Positions 11,026-20,795 of a DNA stretch of 64,000 nt are shown here, piece after piece. The notes under the pieces were generated by a model that had not been told where the DNA came from, ran no database searches, and was given only the letters and a program-made list of their open reading frames with translations. Both the position numbers and the translations under genes were made by a program. How positions within the stretch are numbered: position 1 is the first letter of the stretch; each line of letters starts with the position of its first letter. Location of the stretch: assembly GCF_001659605.2 (NCBI RefSeq), contig NC_035169.2:14074263-14138262 (forward strand). Reading direction: 5' to 3'. The stretch is from Manihot esculenta (Eukaryota > Streptophyta > Magnoliopsida > Malpighiales > Euphorbiaceae).

Positions 11026-12447
11026 CTATGGTCTGGTGGTCCTTTCTGATTGTCCGTCCGTCTGTGGGTGGAAGGCAGTACTGAAATCCAACCTAGTACC
11101 CATGGCATCCTGCAGACTCCGCCAAAACCTGGAGGTGAACTGGGGCCCTCTATCTGACACTATAGAAACAGGAACCCCATGCAGTCTGACTATCTCATCA
11201 ATGTACACCTGCGCCAACTTGTCCACAGAATAGCCACTCCTGACAGGGATGAAGTGAGCAGATTTGGTGAGTCTGTCCACAATCACCCATATGGAGTCTA
11301 ATCTGTTGGACGCCGCCGGTAGCCCCACTACGAAATCCATAGCTATATTCTCCCATTTCCACTCTGGAATAGGTAGCGGGTTAAGCATTCCAGCCGGCTT
11401 CTGATGTTCCAGCTTCACCCTCTGACATACCTCGCAGGCTGACACAAACTGTGCCACTTCCCTCTTCATAGCTGGCCACCAATATACTCTTTTCAGATCC
11501 TGATACATTTTGGTGGCTCCAGGGTGAACGCTGTATCTTGCATTATGAGCCTCTCTCATAATGTCTCCCTTAAGCCCTATGTCATCTGGTACACATAATC
11601 TGTTCCCATAGCGGAGGATCCCCTTACTGTCAAATCTGAACTCACTATCTTTGCCTGACTGAACAGTCCTGGCAATCTTCACTAACTCCGGGTCCTTATG
11701 CTGTTTCTGTGCCACCTGCTCCAGAAACACGGGTGTCACTCTCATCTGTGCAATCAAAGCACCTGTACCAGACAACTCTAACTGTAGACCTTCATTCATG
11801 AGCTTGTAAAACTCCTTCACCACCGGTCTCCTCTCTGCCGTGATGTGGGATAAATTGCCTAGTGACTTCCGGCTTAGGGCGTCTGCCACAACATTCGCCT
11901 TACCCGGATGGTACTGAATCTTGCAATCATAGTCACTCAACAGTTCTACCCACCTCCTCTGTCTCAAATTCAGTTCTCTCTGGCTCAAGATGTGCTGCAG
12001 GCTCTTATGATCTGTAAAGATCTCACATTTCACCCCATAGAGGTAGTGCCTCCACATCTTGAGTGCAAAGATGACTGCTGCCATCTCAAGATCGTGTGTG
12101 GGGTAATTCAACTCATGCCTCTTCAGTTGTCTAGAGGCGTAAGCAATCACCCTATCATTCTGCATCAACACACAACCCAAGCCTACTCTGGATGCATCAC
12201 AGAACACTGTGAAGTCATCATTACTAGTCGGCAGAGCTAACACTGGTGCTGAAGTCAACCTTTTCTTGAGCTCCTCAAAACTTTCTTCACACTGATTGGT
12301 CCATACAAACCTCTGGTTCTTTCTGGTCAATCTGGTTAGAGGAGCTACAATCTTTGAGAAGTCCTGAACGAACCTCCTGTAATAACCAGCCAAACCCAAG
12401 AAACTTCTAATCTCTGTCACTGAGGTGGGTCTAGGCCAGTTAGTCAC
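11026..12447 (-). pseudogene. Element B RT thumb, RNase H and integrase N-terminal half
   Basis: A 473-codon minus-strand frame. It has the RT connection ([18 protein letters not shown]), RNase H ([28 protein letters not shown], then [10 protein letters not shown]), the integrase zinc module (HPGATKM... CEVCQRVK) and the first two catalytic aspartates with the start of the third motif ([11 protein letters not shown]). It is joined imperfectly to RT upstream (an 11-bp-scale deletion near 12450-12470) and loses frame at 11025. Confidence 0.91.
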
Positions 12448-13255
12448 AGCCTCTATCTTCTTGGGGTCCGTTCTCTGACACTATATGCCCCAAGAACGAG
12501 ATGCTCCTCAACCAGAACTCACACTTGGAGAACTTGGCATACAAGCCATGCTCCCTCAAGGTCTGCAGAACTGTCCTCAGATGATGGGCATGCTCCTCTG
12601 CATTCCTGGAATACACCAAGATATCATCTATGAAGACAATAACAAAGTGATCCAGGTACTGGCTAAACACTCTGTTCATGAGATCCATGAATGCTGCAGG
12701 GGCGTTAGTTAACCCGAATGGCATCACAATGAACTCAAAGTGCCCATATCTGGTCCGGAAGGCTGTCTTTGGCACATCCTCTTCTCTGATCCTTAACTGA
12801 TGATACCCAGATCTCATATCTATTTTGGAGAAACAACCCGCTCCTGCTAGCTGGTCGAATAGATCGTCGATCCTTGGCAATGGGTACTTATTCTTGGTAG
12901 TGACTTTGTTCAACTGCCTGTAGTCGATACAAAGTCTAAGGAATCCATCCTTCTTTCTCACAAACAGTACTGGAGCACCCCAAGGTGAGGTACTCGGTCG
13001 GATGAAGCCCTTGTCTACCAATTCTTGCAACTGTTCTTTCAATTCCTTTAACTCGGCTGGGGCCATCCTGTAGGGAGGGATAGAGATCGGTCTAGTTCCA
13101 GGCATCAATTCAATCTCGAACTCTATCTCCCTAACAGGTGGTAAACCTGGCAACTCGTCTGGGAACACATCTAAAAACTCATTGACCACTGGCACTGCGG
13201 CGGGCTCTCTAATCTGACTGTCTAGCTCTCTCACATGAGCCAAATACCCTGACAT
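12440..13255 (-). pseudogene. Element B reverse transcriptase
   Basis: The minus-strand frame holds the RT fingers and palm: [68 protein letters not shown] and the catalytic FIDDILVYS. It copies element RNA to DNA. Compared with D, one base is lost near 13245 (separating it from protease), and a short deletion in the segment after [11 protein letters not shown] shifts the frame at its end. Confidence 0.92.
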
Positions 13256-13707
13256 CCCCTCCTAAGCAACCTACGAGCCTGAAGAGATGAGATCAAACCT
13301 CTAGGTGTACCCCTCCTGTCTCCTCTGAAGACGACCTCTGATCCATCCTGACCTCTGAACCTGACTACCTTGTCCCTGCAGTCCAAGGTAGCGCCATGGG
13401 TAGATAACCAGTCCATCCCTAGAATGACGTCAAAATCTGTCAACTCTAGAACCACAAGGTCGGCGGACATGCATCTCCCCTCAACAAAAACTGGACTACA
13501 CTGACAGACTGACTCTGCCACTGATGGATCACACTTGGGTCCACTGACCCAGAGAGGACACTCTAACCCAGAGACCATTAATCCCAACCTCTCTACGGCC
13601 CTCGGAGCAATAAAAGAATGAGATGCACCAGGGTCCATTAATGCATACACATCAGAACACCCAATGACTAAATTACCTGCCACCACGGTGTTAGATGCAT
13701 CTGCCTC
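13231..13707 (-). pseudogene. Element B aspartic protease
   Basis: The frame contains [13 protein letters not shown] (active-site region, DPG in place of the usual D-S/T-G) and the C-terminal half [11 protein letters not shown]. The protease cuts the gag-pol polyprotein. It is separated from gag by one TAG codon at the position where relatives have CAG or GAG (around 13708), a C-to-T type change, so only readthrough could join them. Confidence 0.88.
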
Positions 13708-15282
13708 CTACTGTGTCATGGTGAAGATCCTTGCTGGAGCTGACGGACCCTCACCTCTGAACCCTGCTGAAGAAGAGGCTGACCCTCTCCCTCTGCCTCT
13801 GCCACTGGCCTGTGTCATGGCTGGAGCTACTGGCTGTGCTACGCTACCAGAAGCTGTCTGCTGAGACTGTGTCACAAAAGCTGCTCTAGGACACTCTCGT
13901 GCCATGTGTCCCTCCTGCCCACATCTGAAGCAGGCTGATGTCCCAACCAGACATACTCCTCTGTGCGGTCTCCCACATTTCTTACATACTGCATTCTCTG
14001 CACCTGAGCTCGAGCCACTTCCTAATCCCAGACCTGACTTGATCTTGTTCCAGAACTTGTTCTTCTTAAACTTCTTGGTGGTACTGCCCCACCTCTTACT
14101 ACCTGAGCTTAAGGAAGAAGGATCCACTTTTCCCTTACCTAGGGTTTTGGAACCAGAAGGCTGTGCTGCTGACTGTTTGACTTTTCCCTCGACGATAGCA
14201 CTAGCCTCCATCCTCCTAGCCATGTCTACTATGGCATGAAAACTCTCTCTATCTGCTGACTGTATCAAGGAGGAATACCTGGAATGGAGCTTCATGATAT
14301 ACCTCCTTGACTTCTTCTGGTCTGTATCAAGGCTCTGCCCAGCAAATGGCAGCAACTCCATAAACCTGTCAGTATATTCATCTACACTCATGTCATCAGT
14401 TTGTCTCAACTGCTCGAATTCTATCATCTTCAATTCCCTTGAACTATCAGGGAAAGCCCACCCTGCAAATTCATTAGCAAACTCCTCCCATGATAGACTA
14501 TCCACCCTCGATTTCACATAGCTCTTGAACCACTCACGGGCCTTCTTGCATTTTAGTGTGAACCCAGCCATCTGAATGGCTCTACTGTCATCCGCCCCTA
14601 TCTCATCTGTTATCGCCTTGACCCTCTCAAGGTACACAAACGGGTCATCACCGGTTTCAAACTGGGGAGCACCCAACTTCATATAATCAGTCATTCTGAC
14701 CTTGCTCCCTCCAGATGAGCTAGGTTGAGGTATTTGGGCTTCTGGGACAGTAGGTGCTGCTGGTGGTGGAGGAGGTGCAGCATCCCCTGAGATAGGGTTT
14801 GCTGGATTTGGGTGATAGGGTGGGGGTGGATACATAAGGTACTGTGGGTATGGTGGGTAATATGGTGGGTATGGCATCTGTGTGGGGTAAGGGCTAAAAC
14901 TAGGGTAATCCGATGTACCTCCCATCGAATACCCGGGATTCTGTGAGAAAGGTGGGTAATGAGGTGGCTGAACAAAACCCGAGGCCTGAGTGCCTCCTTG
15001 GGACTCTCCCATGCCTTCCTCTGACATACTCATCCCCAAACTGCCATCCCTCCTCTGGTCCACATCCATGTCATCTCCCACATCCTCTGACCTACCACCT
15101 TGAACTGTTCCTCGTACTGATCTGCTTCTTCCCAGATCTAAAGACCTTCTAGGGTCTCTCACTGCTCGGTCCCTGTTGGACCTGCTAGACATTGCCCTAG
15201 GCAATGCTGGAGGACGGGCGCTCATGCCCTCATCCTCAGGTGGCACTCCAGTCAATCTTGCAGATCGACGAGTTCCTCTCAT
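13708..15282 (-). CDS. gag: Element B gag, intact open frame
   Basis: An uninterrupted 524-codon minus-strand gag, starting at the conserved [12 protein letters not shown] methionine (15282; a further in-frame ATG lies at 15315). It has an arginine/serine-rich N-terminus, a proline-tyrosine-rich tract, the gag core ([16 protein letters not shown]), a basic SKRWGSTTKK stretch, CX2CX3HX3C (CKKCGRPHRGVC) and a CCHC knuckle ([14 protein letters not shown]). It ends at the TAG just after IFTMTQ, where relatives read on into protease. It could make a gag-only product, but the element as a whole is defective. Confidence 0.88.
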   Translation of the reverse strand: MRGTRRSARLTGVPPEDEGMSARPPALPRAMSSRSNRDRAVRDPRRSLDLGRSRSVRGTVQGGRSEDVGDDMDVDQRRDGSLGMSMSEEGMGESQGGTQASGFVQPPHYPPFSQNPGYSMGGTSDYPSFSPYPTQMPYPPYYPPYPQYLMYPPPPYHPNPANPISGDAAPPPPPAAPTVPEAQIPQPSSSGGSKVRMTDYMKLGAPQFETGDDPFVYLERVKAITDEIGADDSRAIQMAGFTLKCKKAREWFKSYVKSRVDSLSWEEFANEFAGWAFPDSSRELKMIEFEQLRQTDDMSVDEYTDRFMELLPFAGQSLDTDQKKSRRYIMKLHSRYSSLIQSADRESFHAIVDMARRMEASAIVEGKVKQSAAQPSGSKTLGKGKVDPSSLSSGSKRWGSTTKKFKKNKFWNKIKSGLGLGSGSSSGAENAVCKKCGRPHRGVCLVGTSACFRCGQEGHMARECPRAAFVTQSQQTASGSVAQPVAPAMTQASGRGRGRGSASSSAGFRGEGPSAPARIFTMTQ

Positions 15283-15538
15283 CCTGTCTTCTCTGAAAAA
15301 ACACACATAGCACAAACATCAGCATCATATGGTTCATGTGGGCACACATGAACCCTCATCACATACATCGCATACATAACATATCATTTATGCACATGCA
15401 TATAATCATGGCATATCACATCATCATGTAAGACAGGACTCCATATCCTATCCTAGTGGACATGACTTTTCCTACTGTGCTTGACCTGCTATAACCTCTA
15501 TGAGCCCGACACTCTAGGTCCGACCATATGAACCTAGG

Positions 15539-15550
15539 GCTCTGATACCA
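15539..15550 (-). other. Primer-binding site of element B (initiator tRNA-Met)
   Basis: On the minus strand TGGTATCAGAGC starts 3 bases after the 5' LTR (15554). It is the same primer site as in A and D. Confidence 0.92.
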
Positions 15551-15553
15551 TTC

Positions 15554-17683
15554 TGTAACGACCCGGAAATCCGGACCGCTACCGGCGCTAGGACCCAGAT
15601 CGGCATAAGGCCGCCGGGAACCGTAGCAAGCCTGACATAACCTGTAATCCTGTTTAATCCCATACATGATCAACAATACTCATAAACCTGTAAACATTCT
15701 CATATAACAACCAAGCTCAACCTATACATAAACATAAACATAACATAAACCTCCAGTGGAGCCCTCATCAAAATGCTCCAATGGGGTATCTCATCATACA
15801 TAAGCTTGGCTGAAACATAACCTCATATCTCAAATCATAAAGACCATGTACATACAAGTGGGATTAACAATCTGTATTGGTCAAGCACAACTCTATCCTC
15901 AATATTCAAATTACATAACATAACTTAAAACACCTTTACATTACATCATAATACAATTGTCATGTCCACAATCTAACTATTACATAAACATATCTTCCAT
16001 ACTCTGGCTAACCTCCTGATCTACCCTGTACCTGCACATCTGGGGTTAGGGGAGAGGGGTGAGCAATAAAGCCCAGTGAGCAGAATAGAGAAAACATATA
16101 TTAAATATTTCATGCTTCCATGAAATGCAACACATCACAAACATATCACATAAGGATGGTATTGTCACCTATAGTCCTCAACATAGTCCAATCGTGCCAG
16201 GGGCGTAGAATGGGCCTCACTGGTCTTTCTCTTACATACATAACATAACATAACATTCCAATATGCCAGGGGCGTAGAATGGGCCTCACTGGCAATCCAT
16301 ACCGTATCATCATCATATCATACCATAGGAGGACTAGAGGATCATCCAATAGCCAATCCGCATCCACATCATATTATGCAATGCAACATATTCGTGAATA
16401 CTAATGCAAACAACCTAAAATATCACATGGCATATATGATGCATGAACATGCTCCAAAAAAGTTATATTTCATTTATTTAAAAACTTAAGGTTCATTCCA
16501 CTCACCTCTGGCTGAAGCTCTACAAACTCTGAAGTGGCTATCTCACTGCTGAGGTCCTCGGGTCCGAACCTACACAGGTGGACTCCAATGAGGGACCAAT
16601 CATACATAAACATAACTCTAATAAACTCCCCAAAAACCCCCTAAAACATCAGGAAAACATCACATAGAAATATGCATGAAATGGCTGAACAGGGCACTTT
16701 CGGCGGCACCTTCGGCGGCCGAAAGTCCTGGACAGATCCGAAAGTCAGGCACTTTCGGCGGCACCTTCGGCGGCCGAAAGTCCCAGACAGAGACGAAAGT
16801 CTCTTTTCGGGGGCAACTTCGGCAGCTGAATGCTGCCTCCACAAAGGGGGTTCGGCGGCCGAAACTCCCTTCGGCTGCCGAACCTGGTTTCTGCCAAAGG
16901 GCATAAACTTGGTTCAAACGAACCTCTTGCCTCCCAAAACCTCTAATCATGCATAATCTTGCTCTACAACATGCATACTTCACATACATTACACCTAGGG
17001 GTCTCAAACTATCATATACCCCATCTACAACACTTCCAACAACACATAAACAAGCTACATTGTTCATCAAAGCATCAAAACCCATAAACTCATCAATAAG
17101 CCTAAACATGCATCTTTACCCATAAATCAACTTAATGCTTGTTTAAAACATACAATGAGCTTAAGATCGGCTTTTACCTCTTGAAGATCGAGAGAGAGAG
17201 ACGACCTAAACTCGGAGATCCAAGCAAATGGGCTCCTGAGTTTCCAAAGCTCCAAAACTTGGTTTAAACGCTCAAAACTTGCAATGTGAGTTTAAAACTC
17301 AAGAAAAATGGAAGAGATTTGGAGGAAGAACACAAGATTTGCAAAGGGAAGGTCGGAAGCTCACTGTGGCCGAAAATGGGAGAAAGCTCGCCCATTTCGG
17401 CTAAGTGCCCCTTTTATAGGTGGCTGGCTAGGCCACGTTCGGGGGCCGAATGTGCCTCCGCATCCATGCAATGTTCGGCGACCGAACTTGACTTTCGGCG
17501 GCCGAACCTGGGTTTTCCTCCTAAGACTTTTCATGCAAAAACTCATTTAATTTCATACTTAAAACCTTTAAAAACATGAAAACATTTTATAAAAACCTGG
17601 TTTTTCCCTTCTAGAGGTTTTCGACATCCGAGATTCCACCGGACGGTTGGAATTCCTATACCGGAGTCTAGCCGGGTATTACA
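15554..17683 (-). repeat. 5' LTR of element B (2130 bp)
   Basis: On the plus strand it runs from TGTAACGACCC to CCGGGTATTACA. It holds dyad clusters at about 16695-16885 and 17430-17510. In place of the 27-bp array of A and D it has diverged units with GCCAGGGGCGTAGAATGGGC at about 16196-16232 and 16265-16293. That middle section marks a separate LTR subfamily. Confidence 0.95.
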
Positions 17684-18444
17684 GTTTTCATGTTTTATGG
17701 AAGATTTTTGAAGTTTTGGGGGAGAGTTGCATGAATAGGGTTAAAAGAGAGTTTTTGATGATTTTGTGAGAAGAGGTTGTCTATGTGTTATGCTTTGTTG
17801 TTGTTGGGGTTTTTAGGTAGTTTTTGACCCCTTTGAGCATATGCTTGGGTGTATGCATGTTGAGGAGTTGAGGTGTTTGAGTAAGAGGAAGATTGGTGCA
17901 TTTTGGCGTGAGGCAGAGCAAGGTTCTGCCTTGCTGATGAACCCAGCTTCGGCCGCCGAAGAATGGTTTGGCCGCCGAATGTGCTGAGGAGGTGGCTTCG
18001 GTTGCCTAAGCTTGCCCCCGAGCCTTTGGACTTTCGGCTCTGGAGGGGAGTTTCGGCCGTCGAAGGTGCCGCCGAAGGTTAGAGACTTTCGTCTCTAGCG
18101 TGTCTTTCAGCCCCCGAAACTTGCCTCCGAAAGGGTTCGGCTGCCGAAAGTTGAGATTCGGCCATCGAAGGTGCATGAGTTTCGGCTCTGGAGAGGACTT
18201 TCGGCCGCCGAACCTGCCGCCGAAAGTGTCCTGTCCAGCCTTCCTTTGCATGAATGTTTGAGTGAGTTTAAGGGGTTTCTTGGGAAGTTTAATAGAGTTG
18301 TTTATAAGCTAGTTTGGTCCCTCATTTGAGTTTATCTGTGCCTACATAGACCAGAGGAACCAGTGAGAGCAGCAGTGAGTACTGCTCCAGAGTCTGCCGA
18401 CCTGAATCCTAGCGCTGGTGACGGTCCATTTTGGGGTCGTTACA
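17684..18444 (+). repeat. Element C: truncated LTR remnant
   Basis: Plus-strand LTR tail ending GGTCGTTACA at 18444, with the dyad cluster (17947-18225) and the phrase TTTGGTCCCTCATT seen in the other LTRs. Its left part lies beyond element B, which inserted into it. About 850 bp of the usual 3' half is missing: the sequence jumps from the CAGCAGTGAGTACTGCTCC region (about 18390) to the terminal 60 bp. It is followed by ATTGC, possibly its target duplication. Confidence 0.82.
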
Positions 18445-18698
18445 ATTGCTTTTTGTAGTTTGCTAATCAAATCAATCTCAAAACCCCCTCCCCTTTTTAC
18501 TTTTATTGCACTTTACTTTTGTTCCGCTTTCAGTTACTTGCTTTCAGTTTCTCATTCAGTTTAATCTCTTGGTCTTGTTGAGAAAAATAGATAAGTTTAC
18601 AATTCTATGTGGATTCGATCCTTTACCACTATCTGTAGTTATAAAATTGTTGATAACCAGAAAGGTTATTTTTGATCGGCTTCGACAACCGCAAGTCA
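18445..18698 (+). repeat. End of an Athila-type LTR (F')
   Basis: These 254 bp match the last part of the F LTR (about 43445-43687): CTTTTATTGCACTTTACTTT, the region around GGATTCGATCCTTTACCACT, and the closing TTCGACAACCGC...TCA. It is more diverged from the two F LTRs than they are from each other. C appears to have inserted into it, and it seems to have inserted into E, whose RT begins directly afterwards. Confidence 0.78.
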
Positions 18699-18945
18699 AA
18701 AGTCTCAAGGATCCATCCTTCTTCTTTACAAACAACACTAGAACACCCCAAGGTGAGGTACTCGGTCGGATGAAACCCTTGTCTACCAACTCTTGCAACT
18801 GCTCATTTAGCTCCTTCAGCTCTGCTGGTGCCATCCTGTAGGGAGAGATAGAGATTGGTCTGGTTCCAGGCATCAATTCTCTGACCATGGGTACTGAGGC
18901 TGGCTCCCTAACCTGACTATCCAGCTCTCTCACATGAGCTAGAAA
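18699..18945 (-). pseudogene. Element E reverse transcriptase start (fragment)
   Basis: The minus strand reads [22 protein letters not shown], then jumps to [23 protein letters not shown] and on to [12 protein letters not shown]. About 25 codons of the usual [10 protein letters not shown] segment are absent. It is cut at KKDGSLRL by the F' LTR. Confidence 0.85.
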
Positions 18946-19372
18946 TGTAACAGCCCGGCCCTTTTCCACCGGCGCTGTTACCACTCACAGCCCGGACTGG
19001 CTCCAGCGCTGTGAGCAGCTCTTAACATCCTCTCACCCTCACGGGCTCTTGAGGCAGGATTTGTCCCTCGGGGGAGCCACTACGGCCCACCCTGGCCCAA
19101 GGGTTTTGGAACAAATGGTACTCACTCTCACCAGACTATTCCCTTAAAGTGGGAGGTCAAGGGTTCGAGTAGTGGGGGAGGCGACTTATGGTGGAAAAGT
19201 GCCATAAGCCAAAACCCTTGGGCCAGGGTGGGCCGTAGTGGCTCCCCCGAGGGACAAATCCTGCCTCAAGAGCCCGTGAGGGTGAGAGGATGTTAAGAGC
19301 TGCTCACAGCGCTGGAGCCAGTCCAGGCTGTGAGTGGTAACAGCGCCGGTGGAAAAGGGCCGGGCTGTTACA
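18946..19372. mobile_element. Foldback element with 164-bp inverted arms, 5-bp TSD
   Basis: Arms 18946-19109 and 19209-19372 are inverted copies that differ at one position by eye; the spacer is 99 bp. Termini are TGTAACAGCCCGG and CCGGGCTGTTACA. It is flanked by AGAAA (18941-18945 and 19373-19377), and the host RT frame is continuous if the insert and one AGAAA are removed. TG...CA ends and a 5-bp duplication fit LTR-integrase insertion rather than common MITE families (TA, 3, 8 or 9 bp). The spacer holds GGTTCGAGT, like a Pol III B box. No protein is credible here. Confidence 0.88.
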
Positions 19373-19377
19373 AGAAA

Positions 19378-20795
19378 CCCCTGACAACCCCTCCTGAGCA
19401 ACCTACGAGCCTACAGGGCTGATATTAGACCTCTAGGCATACCCCTCCTGTCTCCACTGAAGATAACCTCTGACCCATCCTGATCTTTGAACCTCACTAC
19501 CTTGTCTCTGCAATCCAAGGTAGCACCATGAGTAGATAGCCAATCCATCCCTAGAATGACATCAAAATCCGTCAAATCTAGAACCACAAGGTCGGTTGGA
19601 AGGCATCTACCCTCAACAATACTGCACTGAACCGGCAGACTGACTCTGCCACTGATGGGTCCACTGACCTAGAGGGGACACTCTAACCCAGAGACTATCA
19701 AACCCAACCTCTCTACGGCTCTCAGAGCAACAAAAGAATGAGATGCACCAGGGTCCATTAAAGTATACACATCTGAACAACCAATGATGAGATTACCTGA
19801 CACCACGGTGTTGGATGTGTTTGCCTCCTGCTGTGTCATAGTGAAGATCCGAGCTGGAGCTGATGGACCTTCACCCCGGGAACCTGCTAAAGAAGAAGCT
19901 GCCCCTCTCCCTCTACCTCTACCGCTACCCTGAGTCGAGGCTGGAGCTACTGGCTGAGCCACACGACCAGAAGCCGTCTGCTGGGACTGTGCCATAAAAG
20001 GTGCCCTAGGACACTCCCGAGCCATGTGTCCCTCCTGCCCACACCTGAAGCAGGCCGTTGTCCCAAATCGGCATACTCCCTTGTGTGGCTTACCACACCT
20101 CAAGCACTCTGAACCATCTAAACCTAAGCTCGAGCCACCACCTAAACCCAGACCTGTCTTCAAACGGTTCCAAAACTTATTCTTCTTTGGCTTTTTAGTG
20201 GTACTACCCCACTTTTTACTGCCTGAAGCTGCTGCACTCCGAGAAGAGGGGTCTAACTTTCCCCTGCCTAGGGTCATGGAACCCGAAGACTGTGCCACTG
20301 ACTGCTTAACTATCCCCTGAATAATGGCACTGGCCTCCATCTTCCGTGCTGCGTCCACTATGGTGTTGAAGTCCTCTTTCTCTGCTGCCAAAATTAGGGA
20401 GGAATACCTGGGATGGAGCCTCATGGTATACCTTCTGGCCTTCTTCTGATTTGTATCATAAGCCTGGCCCACATATTGCAGCAACTCCAGAAACCTGTTA
20501 GTGTATTCCTCTACACTCATCTCCTCTGTTTGCCTTAGCTGTTCAAACTCAATCACCTTAAACTCCCTTGAACTATCCGGGAAAGCCTATCCTGCAAATT
20601 CATTAGCAAACTGTTCCCAAGATAAGCTCTCCAACCTCGGGTCCATATAGTTTTTGAACCATTCTCTTGCTTTCTTGCACTTCAGCGTGAACCCTGCCAT
20701 CTGAATGACTCTACTGTCACTAGCTCCTAGCTCATCCGTTATCATCTTCACTGTCTTGAGATACTCAAACGGGTCATCTCCTGTTTTAAACTTGG
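19378..20795 (-). pseudogene. Element E gag C-terminal part and protease
   Basis: Minus-strand frames. Gag core from [19 protein letters not shown] to MEASAII, then a basic linker, CX2CX3HX3C (CLRCGKPHKGVC), CCHC knuckle ([14 protein letters not shown]), an RGRGRG stretch and protease ([12 protein letters not shown], later [11 protein letters not shown]). A stop near 20587 splits the gag core. After LECPL a TGG-to-TAG change and an 11-bp deletion near 19655 end the frame. The gag N-terminus is missing because D inserted at 20796. Confidence 0.88.

Larger units (their letters stand above)
1..17683 (-). mobile_element. Element B: Ty3/Gypsy chromovirus (Tekay/Del-like), interrupted by element A
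   Basis: Minus-strand LTR retrotransposon. Its 5' LTR is at 15554-17683, and its 3' LTR is at 1-718 and continues left of the window. The internal region is 719-1152 plus 10634-15553; everything between is the later insertion A. The order on the minus strand is gag, protease, RT, RNase H, integrase, chromodomain. Several frameshifts and one nonsense codon make it non-coding as a whole. The 5' LTR is followed on the right by GTTTT (17684-17688), the expected place of a 5-bp duplication, but its partner is outside the window. Confidence 0.93.
18699..20795 (-). mobile_element. Element E: internal fragment of a chromovirus (gag, PR, RT start)
   Basis: Minus-strand remnant. It begins in gag at 20795, where D inserted, and breaks off in RT at 18699, against the F' LTR. 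It carries a 427-bp foldback insertion. It probably forms one original element with H (36807-39601): H holds the gag N-terminus and 5' LTR, E the following parts, and only about 134 bp of gag (compared with B) is missing between them. Confidence 0.85.

Noticed and set aside
13700..13715. Programmed stop-codon readthrough between gag and protease in B
   Set aside because: A, D, E and J are open at this point, so the TAG is a private nonsense mutation; the following bases do not resemble a known readthrough context.
19186..19401. 71-codon minus-strand open frame over the foldback element
   Set aside because: It crosses the inverted arm into E pol and has no family resemblance; the inverted repeat explains the sequence.
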